NCBI GenBank assembly: GCA_019636175.1
Contig: JAHBYC010000009.1
Coordinates: 1 to 64,000, forward strand
Reading direction: 5' to 3'
Origin: Caulobacter sp.
Lineage (GTDB): Bacteria; Pseudomonadota; Alphaproteobacteria; Caulobacterales; Caulobacteraceae
Length of the DNA: 64,000 bases
The translations under genes were made by a program, and so were the position numbers. Below, in pieces: positions 1 through 7,805 of this stretch; position 1 is the stretch's first letter, and each line of letters begins with the position of its first letter. The notes under the pieces are model-generated. The model had not been told where the DNA came from. It searched no databases and saw only the letters and a program-made list of their open reading frames with translations.

Positions 1-573
1 GGTGGTCTCTTCCGAGACGCCGGTGATGGCGTCGCGGATGGCGCTGTAGAAGCCGGGCTTTTCGGCGATGTACTTCTTCATCACCGCGAACAGGGCTTCC
101 TCTTCCTCGTTCTGCGGGTTGGCCAGGACGCTGATGTCCTTCTCGGCCTTGGGGCCCAGCACGCAGAGCAGGGTGGCGTCGCCGCCGTCATCGAGGATCA
201 GGTTCGGGTAGCCGCCGTCGTGCCACTCGAAGATCTTGTGGGCGTATTCCCAGTACTCGACCAGGGTCTCGCCCTTGAGGGCGAACACCGGGGTGCCGGT
301 CGCGGCGATGGCGGCGGCGGCGTGGTCCTGGGTCGAGAAGATGTTGCAGCTGGCCCAGCGGACCTCGGCGCCCAGCGCCTGCAGGGTCTCGATCAGAACC
401 GCCGTCTGGATGGTCATGTGCAGGCTGCCGGCGATGCGGGCGCCCTTCAGCGGCTGGTCCTTGCCGAACTCCTCGCGGACGGCCATCAGCCCCGGCATTT
501 CGGTCTCGGCGATGTCGATTTCCTTGCGGCCGTAATCGGCCAGGGAAATATCGCGCACGATGTAGTCAGCCAC
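1..573 (-). CDS. ahcY: Adenosylhomocysteinase, N-terminal part (cut by window edge)
   Basis: Hydrolyses S-adenosylhomocysteine to adenosine and homocysteine in the cytoplasm, which relieves inhibition of methyltransferases and feeds the methionine cycle. The 191 visible codons contain the family segments [15 protein letters not shown] (substrate-binding region) and [18 protein letters not shown], near residues 50-90. The start is taken as GTG (MADYIVRD) because an AAGGAG ribosome binding site lies seven bases upstream and the homology begins there. The C-terminal NAD-binding half lies outside the window. A near-perfect 22-bp palindrome at 642-663 lies about 70 bp upstream and is a good candidate operator. 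Identity is secure. Confidence 0.96.
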   Translation of the reverse strand, partial: MADYIVRDISLADYGRKEIDIAETEMPGLMAVREEFGKDQPLKGARIAGSLHMTIQTAVLIETLQALGAEVRWASCNIFSTQDHAAAAIAATGTPVFALKGETLVEYWEYAHKIFEWHDGGYPNLILDDGGDATLLCVLGPKAEKDISVLANPQNEEEEALFAVMKKYIAEKPGFYSAIRDAITGVSEETT

Positions 574-641
574 GGGATGCTCCTTGCGGCGAAGAGGGAT
601 TGGCCGCGTCTATAGCCTCCGGGGGCCGTTGGGGCAACCTG

Positions 642-663
642 GATATAAAGATATCCTTATATC
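642..663. promoter_or_regulatory. Palindromic operator-like site upstream of ahcY
   Basis: Seen: GATATAA, A/C-centred GATATC and TTATATC form a 22-bp palindrome with a single mismatched pair, strikingly AT-rich in a high-GC intergenic region. Known: methionine-cycle genes in Proteobacteria, ahcY among them, are controlled by ArsR-family SAM/SAH-responsive repressors that bind AT-rich palindromes. Inference: this is such an operator and acts on ahcY. The amidohydrolase start at 740 is also near, so control of both genes is possible. Confidence 0.55.
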
Positions 664-739
664 TCTTCCGGGCGGATTCGCTGGCGTTGCCGCGCCGGGT
701 CGCTAGGCTGCAAATTCAGACTTCGGGGGAGTGCTGTCG

Positions 740-2059
740 ATGTTCGGGAAGATGAAGATTCTGGCCGCCTTCGCGGCGGTCGCCCTGCTGGCGGGATCCG
801 CCGCCGCCCGGGTGGAGCCCATGGGTCCGGTGACCCTGATCTATGCGGGAACCCTGCTAGACCGTCCCGGCCAGGCGCCGCGCAAGGCCGCCACCCTGGT
901 CATCCGCGGCGAGATCATCGAGGCGGTCAAGGACGGTTATGTCGATCCGGCCGCCTATCCCGGGGCCAAGGTGATCGACTTCAAGGACCGCTTCGTCATG
1001 CCCGGCATGATCGACAGCCACGTCCACCTCGACAGCGACCGCGCCGGCGTCGAGGGCCTGGTCGCCGGCATCACCGAGTCGATCCCGGCCCACGCCTATG
1101 AGGCCCAGGTCAACGCCCGCAAGACCCTGCTGGCCGGCTTCACCACCGTCCGCAACCTGGGCAGCGGCGACGGCGTGACCCTGGCCCTGCGCGACGCCAT
1201 CGCCAGGGGCTGGGTCGACGGGCCCCGCATCATCGACGCCGGCAGCGCCATCTCCACCAGTTCGGGGCACATGGACGGCCGCCTTGGCCTCAACGACCAG
1301 TTCCGCGAGGCGATCGACATCGACAACGTCTGCGACGGTCCCGAAAGCTGCCGTCGGGCGGTGCGGATGCAGGTCAGCAAGGGCGCCGACGTGATCAAGA
1401 TCGCCACCACCGGCGGGGTCAACAGCGTCATCGGCGCCGGCGTCGGCCAGCAGATGTTCGATGACGAGGCCAAGGCCCTGATCGACACCGCCCACCTCTA
1501 CGGCAAGAAGGTCGCCGTCCACGCCCACGGCGCAGACGGCATCAAGCTGGCCCTGACCTACGGCGCCGACAGCATCGAGCACGGCACCCTGATGGACGAG
1601 GAGGCCATCAAGCTGTTCCTCAAGACCGGCGCCTACTACGTCCCCACCCTGTCGACGGTGAACGGCTACAAGGAGCGGCTGGCCAACAATCCGGACGCCT
1701 ACACCCCGGCGGTGCGGGCCAAGATCGAATGGCGCATCGGCATCACCGGAAAGAGCCTCAAGGCCTGCTATCCGCGCGGCGTGAAGATCGCCTTCGGCAC
1801 CGACGCGGGCGTGTCCAAGCACGGCCGCAACGCCGACGAGTTCGAGCTGATGGTGCAGTTCGGCATGACCCCGATGGCCGCCATCCAGGCCGCTACCGTC
1901 AACGCCGCCGATCTCCTCGGCCTGTCGGCCATCGTCGGCAGCCTGGAACCCGGCAAGCAGGCCGACCTGATCGCCGTCGCCGGCGACCCGCTGACCGACG
2001 TGACGGTGCTGAAAAGCGTCGGCTTCGTCATGAAGGGCGGCCGGATCTACAAGGGATAA
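740..2059 (+). CDS. Exported metal-dependent amidohydrolase (imidazolonepropionase-like)
   Basis: A 439-residue amidohydrolase-superfamily protein with an N-terminal Sec signal peptide (KMKILAAFAAVALLAGSAAA), so probably periplasmic. The TIM-barrel metal ligands are visible: DSHVHLDSD (HxH), the KIATTGG region that supplies a bridging lysine, VAVHAHG, SIEHG and the FGTDAG aspartate. This pattern fits the Xaa-Pro dipeptidase / imidazolonepropionase-like branch, which includes exported prolidase-like and N-acyl amino acid hydrolases; the substrate cannot be read from sequence. The ATG at 740 is preferred over the in-frame GTG at 731 because the GGGGGAG ribosome binding site is better spaced from it. 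It is monocistronic, with a palindromic repeat downstream. Confidence 0.85.
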   Translation: MFGKMKILAAFAAVALLAGSAAARVEPMGPVTLIYAGTLLDRPGQAPRKAATLVIRGEIIEAVKDGYVDPAAYPGAKVIDFKDRFVMPGMIDSHVHLDSDRAGVEGLVAGITESIPAHAYEAQVNARKTLLAGFTTVRNLGSGDGVTLALRDAIARGWVDGPRIIDAGSAISTSSGHMDGRLGLNDQFREAIDIDNVCDGPESCRRAVRMQVSKGADVIKIATTGGVNSVIGAGVGQQMFDDEAKALIDTAHLYGKKVAVHAHGADGIKLALTYGADSIEHGTLMDEEAIKLFLKTGAYYVPTLSTVNGYKERLANNPDAYTPAVRAKIEWRIGITGKSLKACYPRGVKIAFGTDAGVSKHGRNADEFELMVQFGMTPMAAIQAATVNAADLLGLSAIVGSLEPGKQADLIAVAGDPLTDVTVLKSVGFVMKGGRIYKG

Positions 2060-2076
2060 GGCGCCCAACGTCCCGC

Positions 2077-2188
2077 TCATCCCGACGAAAGTCGGGACCC
2101 AAGGTCCACCGGCAGGTCGGGTTCAGTTCTGATCAGCGCCAGTCTGTCTTCTGGTTTGCCAGATGGATCCCGACTTGCGTCGGGATGA
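2077..2188. repeat. REPIN-like doublet of palindromes
   Basis: Two short hairpins, CCCGACgaaaGTCGGG at 2081-2096 and TCCCGACttgcGTCGGGA at 2168-2185, stand in opposite orientation. The outer ends TCATCCCGAC and GTCGGGATGA form terminal inverted repeats around about 70 bp. This is the architecture of REP doublets. A related arrangement occurs at 48361-48473. It fills most of the space between the amidohydrolase and bioB. Confidence 0.6.
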
Positions 2189-2288
2189 ACGGAAGAAAGG
2201 AGCAGGGGCTGACGCAGAGCCAGGGTTCCCCTGCCCCACTCCTCACACTACAACGCCCTCGCCTGATCTCCCCCAAGAGGCCCCTCCC

Positions 2289-3287
2289 ATGAACGCTCCC
2301 GTCCAGTTCACCGATCCCGCCCAGCCGCGCCACGACTGGGAAAAGTCCGAGATCGAGGCGCTGTTCGAGCTGCCCTTCATGGAGCTGGTGTTCCAGGCCG
2401 CCCAGGTTCATCGCCGCTGGTTCGACCCCAGCGAACTGCAACTCTCCCAGCTGCTCAGCGTCAAGACCGGCGGCTGCGCCGAAAACTGCGGCTACTGCAG
2501 CCAGTCGGCCAGCTTCAAGACCGGCCTGCAGGCCAGCAAGCTCATGGACGCCGACACCGTCATCGCCGCCGCCAAGGCCGCCCAGGCCGGCGGGGCGCAG
2601 CGCTTCTGCATGGGCGCCGCCTGGCGCGACCTGAAGGACCGCGACCTGCCGAAAGTCGCCGAGATGATCGGCGGGGTGAAGGCGCTGGGGCTCGAGACCT
2701 GCGCCACCCTTGGCATGCTCACCGCCGACCAGGCCGTGGCCCTCAAGGAGGCCGGCCTCGACTACTACAACCACAACCTCGACACCTCCCCTGAGTACTA
2801 CGGCGAGGTCGTCACCACCCGCACCTACCAGGACCGCCTGGACACGCTTGCCCACGTCCGCGACGCGGGCATGAGCACCTGCTGCGGCGGCATCGTCGGC
2901 ATGGGCGAGACCCGCGCCGACCGCGCCGGCCTGCTGCACCAGCTGGCCACCCTGCCGGCTCATCCCGACAGCCTGCCGGTCAACGCCCTGGTCCCCGTCG
3001 GCGGCACCCCGCTGGGCGACCGGATCAAGGCTGAAGGCGAGCTGGACGGCATCGAGTTCGTCCGCACCATCGCCGTCGCCCGCCTGGTCTGCCCCAAGTC
3101 CATGGTCCGCCTCTCGGCCGGCCGCGAGGGCATGAGCAAGGAGCTCCAGGCCCTCTGCTTCCTGGCCGGCGCCAACTCCATCTTCGTCGGCGGCAAACTC
3201 CTGACCACCCCCCTGCCGGGCATGGACGAGGACAGCCTGATGCTGGCGGATTTGGGGATGAGGCCGATGACGATGACGGCGCAGTAA
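2289..3287 (+). CDS. bioB: Biotin synthase
   Basis: Radical SAM enzyme that inserts sulfur into dethiobiotin in the last step of biotin synthesis; cytoplasmic. The 332-residue product has the BioB radical SAM motif CAENCGYC (CxxxCxxC) followed by SQSA, then [14 protein letters not shown] and the C-terminal RLSAGRE region typical of the family. The ATG at 2289 (MNAPVQFT) is chosen because the reading frame upstream of it runs through the palindromic repeat and has no family similarity. It stands alone, with no other bio gene nearby, as is common in alphaproteobacteria. Confidence 0.96.
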   Translation: MNAPVQFTDPAQPRHDWEKSEIEALFELPFMELVFQAAQVHRRWFDPSELQLSQLLSVKTGGCAENCGYCSQSASFKTGLQASKLMDADTVIAAAKAAQAGGAQRFCMGAAWRDLKDRDLPKVAEMIGGVKALGLETCATLGMLTADQAVALKEAGLDYYNHNLDTSPEYYGEVVTTRTYQDRLDTLAHVRDAGMSTCCGGIVGMGETRADRAGLLHQLATLPAHPDSLPVNALVPVGGTPLGDRIKAEGELDGIEFVRTIAVARLVCPKSMVRLSAGREGMSKELQALCFLAGANSIFVGGKLLTTPLPGMDEDSLMLADLGMRPMTMTAQ

Positions 3288-3290
3288 CAG

Positions 3291-3343
3291 TCCTTCTCCC
3301 GCCTGCCGGGAGAAGGTGGCCCCCGAAGGGGGTCGGATGAGGG
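3291..3343. repeat. Palindromic intergenic repeat, family B, copy 1
   Basis: TCCTTCTCCCGCCTGCCGGG opens a hairpin (CTTCTCCCG with CGGGAGAAG) that is followed by a second hairpin, GGCCCCCgaagGGGGTC. A second copy with the same order and spacing lies at 6471-6521, downstream of the M16 gene. The copies differ mainly by compensated changes in the second stem. Confidence 0.65.
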
Positions 3344-3421
3344 CGGCGCCGGTGCTTGGCACCAGCCAATTCGGTGACAGTCACTTTGCCTGCCCCGAGG
3401 CTGTCCCGTCGCGGTTGAGAA

Positions 3422-3508
3422 GCTAATTCGGTGACAGTCACTTTTTTCCGCCGCGCGGTGGGCGGAAATACCCGCGGACCCGAAAAAAGTGACTGTCACC
3501 GAATTAGC
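3422..3508. repeat. Inverted-repeat element with GGTGACAGTCAC arms, copy 1
   Basis: A 27-nt arm, GCTAATTCGGTGACAGTCAC followed by TTTTTTC (3422-3448), is repeated as its exact reverse complement at 3482-3508 around a 33-nt GC-rich centre. A lone half (AATTCGGTGACAGTCAC) lies at 3368-3384. The same element recurs at 6631-6717. The form is that of a small non-autonomous mobile element or a REP doublet; no transposase is in the window. Confidence 0.75.
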
Positions 3509-3617
3509 CCCCACGGCGCCCAAAGCATGACAAAACCGTAATGCAACTGCGTCACCATTCCCCCTAGGTTGCGGCATCCGCGGGGACGTCCCCGCCTGCT
3601 CTTGCCCGGGGGACACC

Positions 3618-6398
3618 ATGCATCTCGCCAAACGCCTAGTCGCGGCGACCGCCGTCTGCGCCATTCTCGCCGCGCCGATGATGGCGCCGGCCGCGGCCCT
3701 CGCCGCGCCGAAGGCCAAGCCGGCCGCCACGGCCGACCAGGCCCTGCCCAGCATCGACATCCCCTACACCAAATTCGTGCTGCCCAACGGCCTGACGGTG
3801 ATCGTCCATGAGGACCACAAGGCCCCGATCGTCGCGGTCAACATCTGGTACCACGTCGGCGCCAAGAACGAGCCGCCCGGCAAGACCGGCTTCGCCCACC
3901 TGTTCGAACACCTGATGTTCAACGGCTCGGAGAACTTCAACACCGACTGGTTCAAGGCGCTGGAAAAGCTCGGCGCCACCGACATGAACGGCACCACCAA
4001 CGAGGACCGCACCAACTACTTCGAGAATGTTCCCACCGCCGCCCTCGACCAGGTGCTGTGGCTGGAAAGCGACCGCATGGGCTGGCTGACCGGGGCCATC
4101 GACCAGGCCAAGCTCGATGAGCAGCGCGGCGTCGTGCAGAACGAGAAGCGTCAGGGCCAGAACCAGCCCTACTCCATCGCCTGGGACATCATCACCGAGA
4201 GCACCTACGACCGCGACCACCCCTATGGCCACACCGTCATCGGTTCGATGAAGGACCTCGACAACGCCAGCGTCGAGGACGTCAAGGAGTGGTTCAAGAC
4301 CTACTACGGCCCCTCCAACGCCACCCTGGTGCTCGCCGGCGACATCACCGTCGAAGAGGCCAAGGCCAAGGCCATGAAATACTTCGGCGACATCCCCTCG
4401 GGCCCGCCCGTCGCCCGCCAGAAGGTCTGGGTCGCCAAGCGCACCGGCAGCCAGCGCGCCGAGGTGCAGGACCGGGTCGCCCAGGCCCGCTGGTATCGCG
4501 TGTGGAACGCGCCGGAAGCCGGCAGCGAGGACGCCGATCTCCTGAGCCTGCTCAGCGATGTGCTGGCCTCCGACAAGACCGCCCGCCTCTACAAGCGCCT
4601 GGTCTATGACGAGCAGATCGCCACCAACGTCACCGCCTTCCTCTCAGAGGGCGAGATCGGTTCGACCTTCCACATCCAGGTCACCGCCAAGCCCGGCGTC
4701 GGCCTCGACCAGATCGAGAAGATCGTCGAGGAGGAAATGGCCAAGCTCCTCGCCGAGGGCCCGACCCAGCAGGAACTGGACAAGATCAAGGTCGACCGCC
4801 TGGCCGGCTTCGTCCGCGGCGCCGAGCGCATCGGCGGCTTTGGCGGCAAGTCCGACATCCTGGCCGAGAGCCAAGTGTTCCGCGGCTCGCCCGACGCCTA
4901 CCAGGTCACCCTGGCCCGCTGGAAGGCGGCCACCCCGGCCCAGGTCAAGGCCGCCGGCGTGCGCTGGCTGTCGGACGGCGACTTCACCCTCGACCTGACG
5001 CCCTTCGCGCCGAAGGAAACCACCCTGCCCGAGGGCAAGCGCGCCCCCGCCCCGCCGGTCGGCCAGATCGCCGCTCCGGCCTTCGACAAGTACGAGACCG
5101 CCACCCTGTCGAACGGCATGAAGGTGATGCTGGTGCGGCGCACCGCCGTGCCGGTGGTTCAGCTGAACATGATCTTCCCCGGCGGTTCGGCCGGCATGGC
5201 GCCCGAGGATCACACCATCGCCAGCCTGGCGATGAGCATGATGGACGAGGGCGCGGGCGATCGCGACGCCCTGACCATCAGCCGCCAGCAGTCTGAACTG
5301 GGCGCCAATCTGCGCACCAGCGGCGGCACCCTGTTCTCCACCGTCTCCCTGTCGGCCCTGAAGGCCAAGCTGGGTCCCTCGCTCGACCTGATGGCCGACG
5401 TGGTCCTGCGCCCGACCTTCCCGCAGGCTGAACTGGACCGGCAGAAGAAGCTGGCCATCGCCGGGCTGCAGCGCTCCAAGCAACAGCCGCAGAGCATCGC
5501 CTTCCGGGTGTTCGGCCAGAAGGTCTACGGACCGGACCATCCCTACGGGGCGATGGACACCGAGGAGTCGATCAGCAGCGTCACCCGCGATGACCTGATC
5601 GCCTTCCACAAGGCCCAGCTCAATCCCAACGGCGCCATGCTGGTCGCCGTCGGCGACATCACCATGCCCGAGCTGGTCGCGGCGATGGAGCCCCGCTTCG
5701 GCGGCTGGACCTCCCCGACCCAGGCGACCCGCGCCACCGTGCCGCCGCCCTCGCCGGCGCCCAAGGCCATCTATCTGGTCGACAAGCCCGGGGCCCAGCA
5801 GTCCACCATCCTGGCCGCCATGCCGGCGCCGGCCCGCGACGAGAAGGACGAGCGGGCGGTCGAGCTGATGAACAACGTCTTCGGCGGCGCCTTCGTCAGC
5901 CGTCTCAACATGAACCTGCGCGAGGACAAGCACTGGTCCTACGGCGCCAGCAGCTTCATGGTCGGCTCGCTGGGCCCGCGCGCCTTCGTCGCCTACGCCG
6001 GGGTCCAGACGGACAAGACCAGGGAGTCGATGGTCGAGTTCAAGAAGGAGCTGGACAACGCGGTCGGCGCCACGCCGATCACCGCCGAGGAGCTGGCCAA
6101 GGCCCAGACCGACATGATCCAGTCCCTGCCGGGCCAATGGGAAACCGGCGGCGCCGTCGCCGGCTCCCTGTCGACCCTCTACACCCTGGAGCGGCCCGCC
6201 GACTTCTGGGATGGCTACGCTTCAGGCCTTCGCGCCGTCGACGTGGCCTCGGTCAACGCCGCCGCGAAGAAGATCATCAAGCCCGGCGACGTCATCTGGG
6301 TCGTGGTCGGTGATCGCGCCAGGATCGAAAAGGACCTCAAGGCCCTCGGCTTCGGCCCGGTCATCGTCGTCGACGCCGACGGCAACCCGGTGAAGTAA
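3618..6398 (+). CDS. M16 family zinc metallopeptidase (two-domain, exported)
   Basis: A 926-residue protein with a signal peptide of about 29 residues, so probably periplasmic. The first M16 domain has the inverted zinc motif HLFEH at residues 94-98 and the third ligand glutamate in QNEK near residue 176, and should be catalytic. A second M16-like half starts near residue 490 (YETATLSNGMKVMLV) and lacks HxxEH, as is usual for the structural half. Members of this family (PqqL, processing-protease-like) degrade peptides inside a clam-shell chamber; the substrate here is unknown. The gene stands alone, with the same repeat families on both sides. Confidence 0.92.
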   Translation: MHLAKRLVAATAVCAILAAPMMAPAAALAAPKAKPAATADQALPSIDIPYTKFVLPNGLTVIVHEDHKAPIVAVNIWYHVGAKNEPPGKTGFAHLFEHLMFNGSENFNTDWFKALEKLGATDMNGTTNEDRTNYFENVPTAALDQVLWLESDRMGWLTGAIDQAKLDEQRGVVQNEKRQGQNQPYSIAWDIITESTYDRDHPYGHTVIGSMKDLDNASVEDVKEWFKTYYGPSNATLVLAGDITVEEAKAKAMKYFGDIPSGPPVARQKVWVAKRTGSQRAEVQDRVAQARWYRVWNAPEAGSEDADLLSLLSDVLASDKTARLYKRLVYDEQIATNVTAFLSEGEIGSTFHIQVTAKPGVGLDQIEKIVEEEMAKLLAEGPTQQELDKIKVDRLAGFVRGAERIGGFGGKSDILAESQVFRGSPDAYQVTLARWKAATPAQVKAAGVRWLSDGDFTLDLTPFAPKETTLPEGKRAPAPPVGQIAAPAFDKYETATLSNGMKVMLVRRTAVPVVQLNMIFPGGSAGMAPEDHTIASLAMSMMDEGAGDRDALTISRQQSELGANLRTSGGTLFSTVSLSALKAKLGPSLDLMADVVLRPTFPQAELDRQKKLAIAGLQRSKQQPQSIAFRVFGQKVYGPDHPYGAMDTEESISSVTRDDLIAFHKAQLNPNGAMLVAVGDITMPELVAAMEPRFGGWTSPTQATRATVPPPSPAPKAIYLVDKPGAQQSTILAAMPAPARDEKDERAVELMNNVFGGAFVSRLNMNLREDKHWSYGASSFMVGSLGPRAFVAYAGVQTDKTRESMVEFKKELDNAVGATPITAEELAKAQTDMIQSLPGQWETGGAVAGSLSTLYTLERPADFWDGYASGLRAVDVASVNAAAKKIIKPGDVIWVVVGDRARIEKDLKALGFGPVIVVDADGNPVK

Positions 6399-6409
6399 CC
6401 CCTCTCCCG

Positions 6410-6446
6410 TCATCCCGGACGCCCGAAGGGCGATCCGGGACCCAGG
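6410..6446. repeat. Palindromic intergenic repeat, family A, copy 1
   Basis: TCATCCCGGACGCCCGAAGG and its downstream half CGATCCGGGACCCAGG make a hairpin (ATCCCGGA.. with TCCGGGA, and CGCCC with GGGCG). Copy 2 at 6571-6607 is nearly identical. It lies 12 bp after the M16 stop codon, so it could also act as the 3' mRNA-stabilising hairpin of that transcript. Confidence 0.65.
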
Positions 6447-6470
6447 AGGGAAAGAGCGCGATGACAAAAA

Positions 6471-6521
6471 TCCTTCTCCCGCCCGCCGGGAGAAGGTGGC
6501 CCGCAGGGCCGGATGAGGGCA
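6471..6521. repeat. Palindromic intergenic repeat, family B, copy 2
   Basis: Matches the copy at 3291-3343: TCCTTCTCCCGCCCGCCGGG, then AGAAGGTGGCCC, a short second hairpin and GGATGAGGGC. Confidence 0.65.
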
Positions 6522-6570
6522 GCGCCGGCTCATGACGGCTGGCGCAGCTCCCCCACGTCCATCACCCCCG

Positions 6571-6607
6571 TCATCCCGGACGCCCGCAGGGCGATCCGGG
6601 ACCCAGG
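6571..6607. repeat. Palindromic intergenic repeat, family A, copy 2
   Basis: Same sequence as 6410-6446 except for one base in the loop (CGCAGG instead of CGAAGG) and the base after the element. Confidence 0.65.
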
Positions 6608-6630
6608 GGGGACGGCGCGCGATCGTCAAG

Positions 6631-6717
6631 GCCGAATTCGGTGACAGTCACTTTTTTCCACAGCGCGGAGATGGCGACATCTGCTGGGCTGAAAAAAGTG
6701 ACTGTCACCGAATTAGC
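6631..6717. repeat. Inverted-repeat element with GGTGACAGTCAC arms, copy 2
   Basis: The left arm at 6631-6658 (GAATTCGGTGACAGTCAC then TTTTTTC) and the right arm at 6691-6717 (its reverse complement ending in GAATTAGC) enclose a 32-nt centre unrelated to that of copy 1. Conserved arms and non-conserved centre point to a structured or mobile element, not a coding region. Confidence 0.75.
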
Positions 6718-6745
6718 CACCGCCGGCCCGGCCCACCGTCACCCC

Positions 6746-7048
6746 CTACCGCGACCCGTCCACCAGCCGCGCCATCGCCTCCAGATAGGCCGCGAAGGCC
6801 TTTCGACCGGCGTCGGTCAGGCTGATCCGGGTCAGCGGCTTGCGGTCGACAAAGCTCTTGTCGATGGCCACATAGCCGGCGTCCTCCAGCTTGCGCAGAT
6901 GGGCCGAAAGGTTGCCGTCGGTGGCCTGGAGTTTGGCCTTCAGGCCGTTGAAGTCCGCGGAAACGGCGCCCGAGAGGTAGGCCATGATGCCCAGCCGAAG
7001 CCGGCCGTGGATCACCTCGTCGATCCCGTCGATGTCAAAGTCGTCCAT
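6746..7048 (-). CDS. Winged-helix transcriptional regulator (HTH_34/MarR-like)
   Basis: A 100-residue cytoplasmic DNA-binding protein, essentially a single winged-helix domain: RLRLGIMAYL, then LKAKLQATDGNLSAHLRKLE (recognition helix) and a wing around DRKPLTRISLT. This is the pattern of the small one-domain regulators usually encoded next to a membrane protein that they control. It lies 15 bp downstream of the membrane protein gene on the same strand, so the two are very likely one operon, with the palindrome at 7740-7760 as the likely operator. No effector-binding domain is present, so sensing may depend on the membrane partner. Confidence 0.85.
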   Translation of the reverse strand: MDDFDIDGIDEVIHGRLRLGIMAYLSGAVSADFNGLKAKLQATDGNLSAHLRKLEDAGYVAIDKSFVDRKPLTRISLTDAGRKAFAAYLEAMARLVDGSR

Positions 7049-7063
7049 GACGCGACGCCCTCT

Positions 7064-7690
7064 CTAGATGGTGTCGGAGGGTTCCTGGCGAAGCAGGATA
7101 ACGCCGGGCACAAAGGCCAGTAGCAGCAAGGCGGCGGCATAGGCCAGCATCTGGTGCGGGCTGGTGGCCATCACCCCCATCAGCACCGCCCCGGCGAAGG
7201 AGGCCAGGGCAACAACGCGGATCCATCCCTTTTGAGTCAGGTCGGCGGCGACCGACCAGGCCGCGCCATAGAGGGCCAGGATGACCACCGGGAAGGTGGC
7301 GAAGACCTGATAGGCCTTGGTCGCCCAGGCCACCGCGAACAGGCCCAGGAAGATGACGAAAATCGAGAAGCCCACCGCCGACCAGGCCGAGTTGACCGCC
7401 CGGTTGACGGTCGAGCTGGCGCCCGGCAGGCGGCTTGAACGGCGGACGATCACGGCGCAGACCACGCCGAAGATGCAGCCCGAGACCACCCAGTTGATCA
7501 GAAGCGCCCAGGACGAGACCTGGACGACGCCGGTCTGTATCAGCCAGTGCATGACAGAGGCCAGGCCGAAGATCAGCCCAGCCGCCGCCGTCACCCCGCC
7601 GCCCAGCAGCGGAACCTGGCTGCCCTCCTCGGCGAGGGCGCGCATGAAGGCGATGTCGTCGCGCACGGACTGCAGTTGGTCTTTGGTCAT
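7064..7690 (-). CDS. Multi-spanning membrane protein, partner of the winged-helix regulator
   Basis: About 208 residues with a soluble N-terminal helix (MTKDQLQSVRDDIAFMRALA) and six hydrophobic segments, two pairs early and two near the C terminus (for example FSIFVIFLGLFAVAW and MLAYAAALLLLAFVPGVILL). I cannot assign a catalytic function. The ATG at 7690 is taken as the start by the amphipathic helix; an in-frame ATG at 7732 (MSTLTPTAF) is an alternative and sits right beside the operator-like palindrome. It is followed 15 bp later by the winged-helix regulator gene, the usual arrangement for an autoregulated membrane-protein/regulator pair. Confidence 0.75.
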   Translation of the reverse strand: MTKDQLQSVRDDIAFMRALAEEGSQVPLLGGGVTAAAGLIFGLASVMHWLIQTGVVQVSSWALLINWVVSGCIFGVVCAVIVRRSSRLPGASSTVNRAVNSAWSAVGFSIFVIFLGLFAVAWATKAYQVFATFPVVILALYGAAWSVAADLTQKGWIRVVALASFAGAVLMGVMATSPHQMLAYAAALLLLAFVPGVILLRQEPSDTI

Positions 7691-7739
7691 CGGGGTCGAT
7701 CCGTGAAAAGCCGTTGGTGTGAGGGTGGACATAGCCACG

Positions 7740-7760
7740 GCACTTTGCATTGTAAAGTGC
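7740..7760. promoter_or_regulatory. Palindromic operator overlapping a TACAAT -10 box
   Basis: The arms GCACTTT and AAAGTGC are perfect inverted 7-mers around a 7-nt centre, and two more positions pair inside. On the minus strand the centre contains TACAAT, a plausible -10 element for the membrane protein/regulator operon. A dimeric winged-helix protein bound here would block that promoter. The site also lies 46 bp upstream of the divergent DUF1905 gene. Confidence 0.6.
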
Positions 7761-7805
7761 TTTTTCCACTTGCTGGCGGTTCGCGGCCAAGGGATGCTGG
7801 CGGGC

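Larger units (their letters stand above)
3288..3617. other. Gene-free stretch filled with repeats
   Basis: About 330 bp between bioB and the M16 peptidase gene. It holds a palindromic repeat (3291-3343), one isolated copy of AATTCGGTGACAGTCAC (3368-3384), and a complete inverted pair of the same motif (3422-3508). The last 100 bp before the ATG at 3618 should hold the promoter of the peptidase gene, but I see no convincing -35/-10 pair. Confidence 0.7.
6399..6745. other. Gene-free stretch filled with repeats
   Basis: About 350 bp between the M16 gene and the convergent regulator gene. It contains two copies of a palindrome A (6410-6446 and 6571-6607), one copy of palindrome B (6471-6521), and a full GGTGACAGTCAC inverted pair (6631-6717). 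The frames open across it have no protein similarity that I recognise. Confidence 0.7.

Noticed and set aside
857..2080. Long open frame antisense to the exported amidohydrolase gene
   Set aside because: High-GC codon bias opens the opposite frames. The translation is low-complexity (Ala/Gly/Asp/Val-rich) without motifs, while the plus strand encodes a complete enzyme with its metal ligands.
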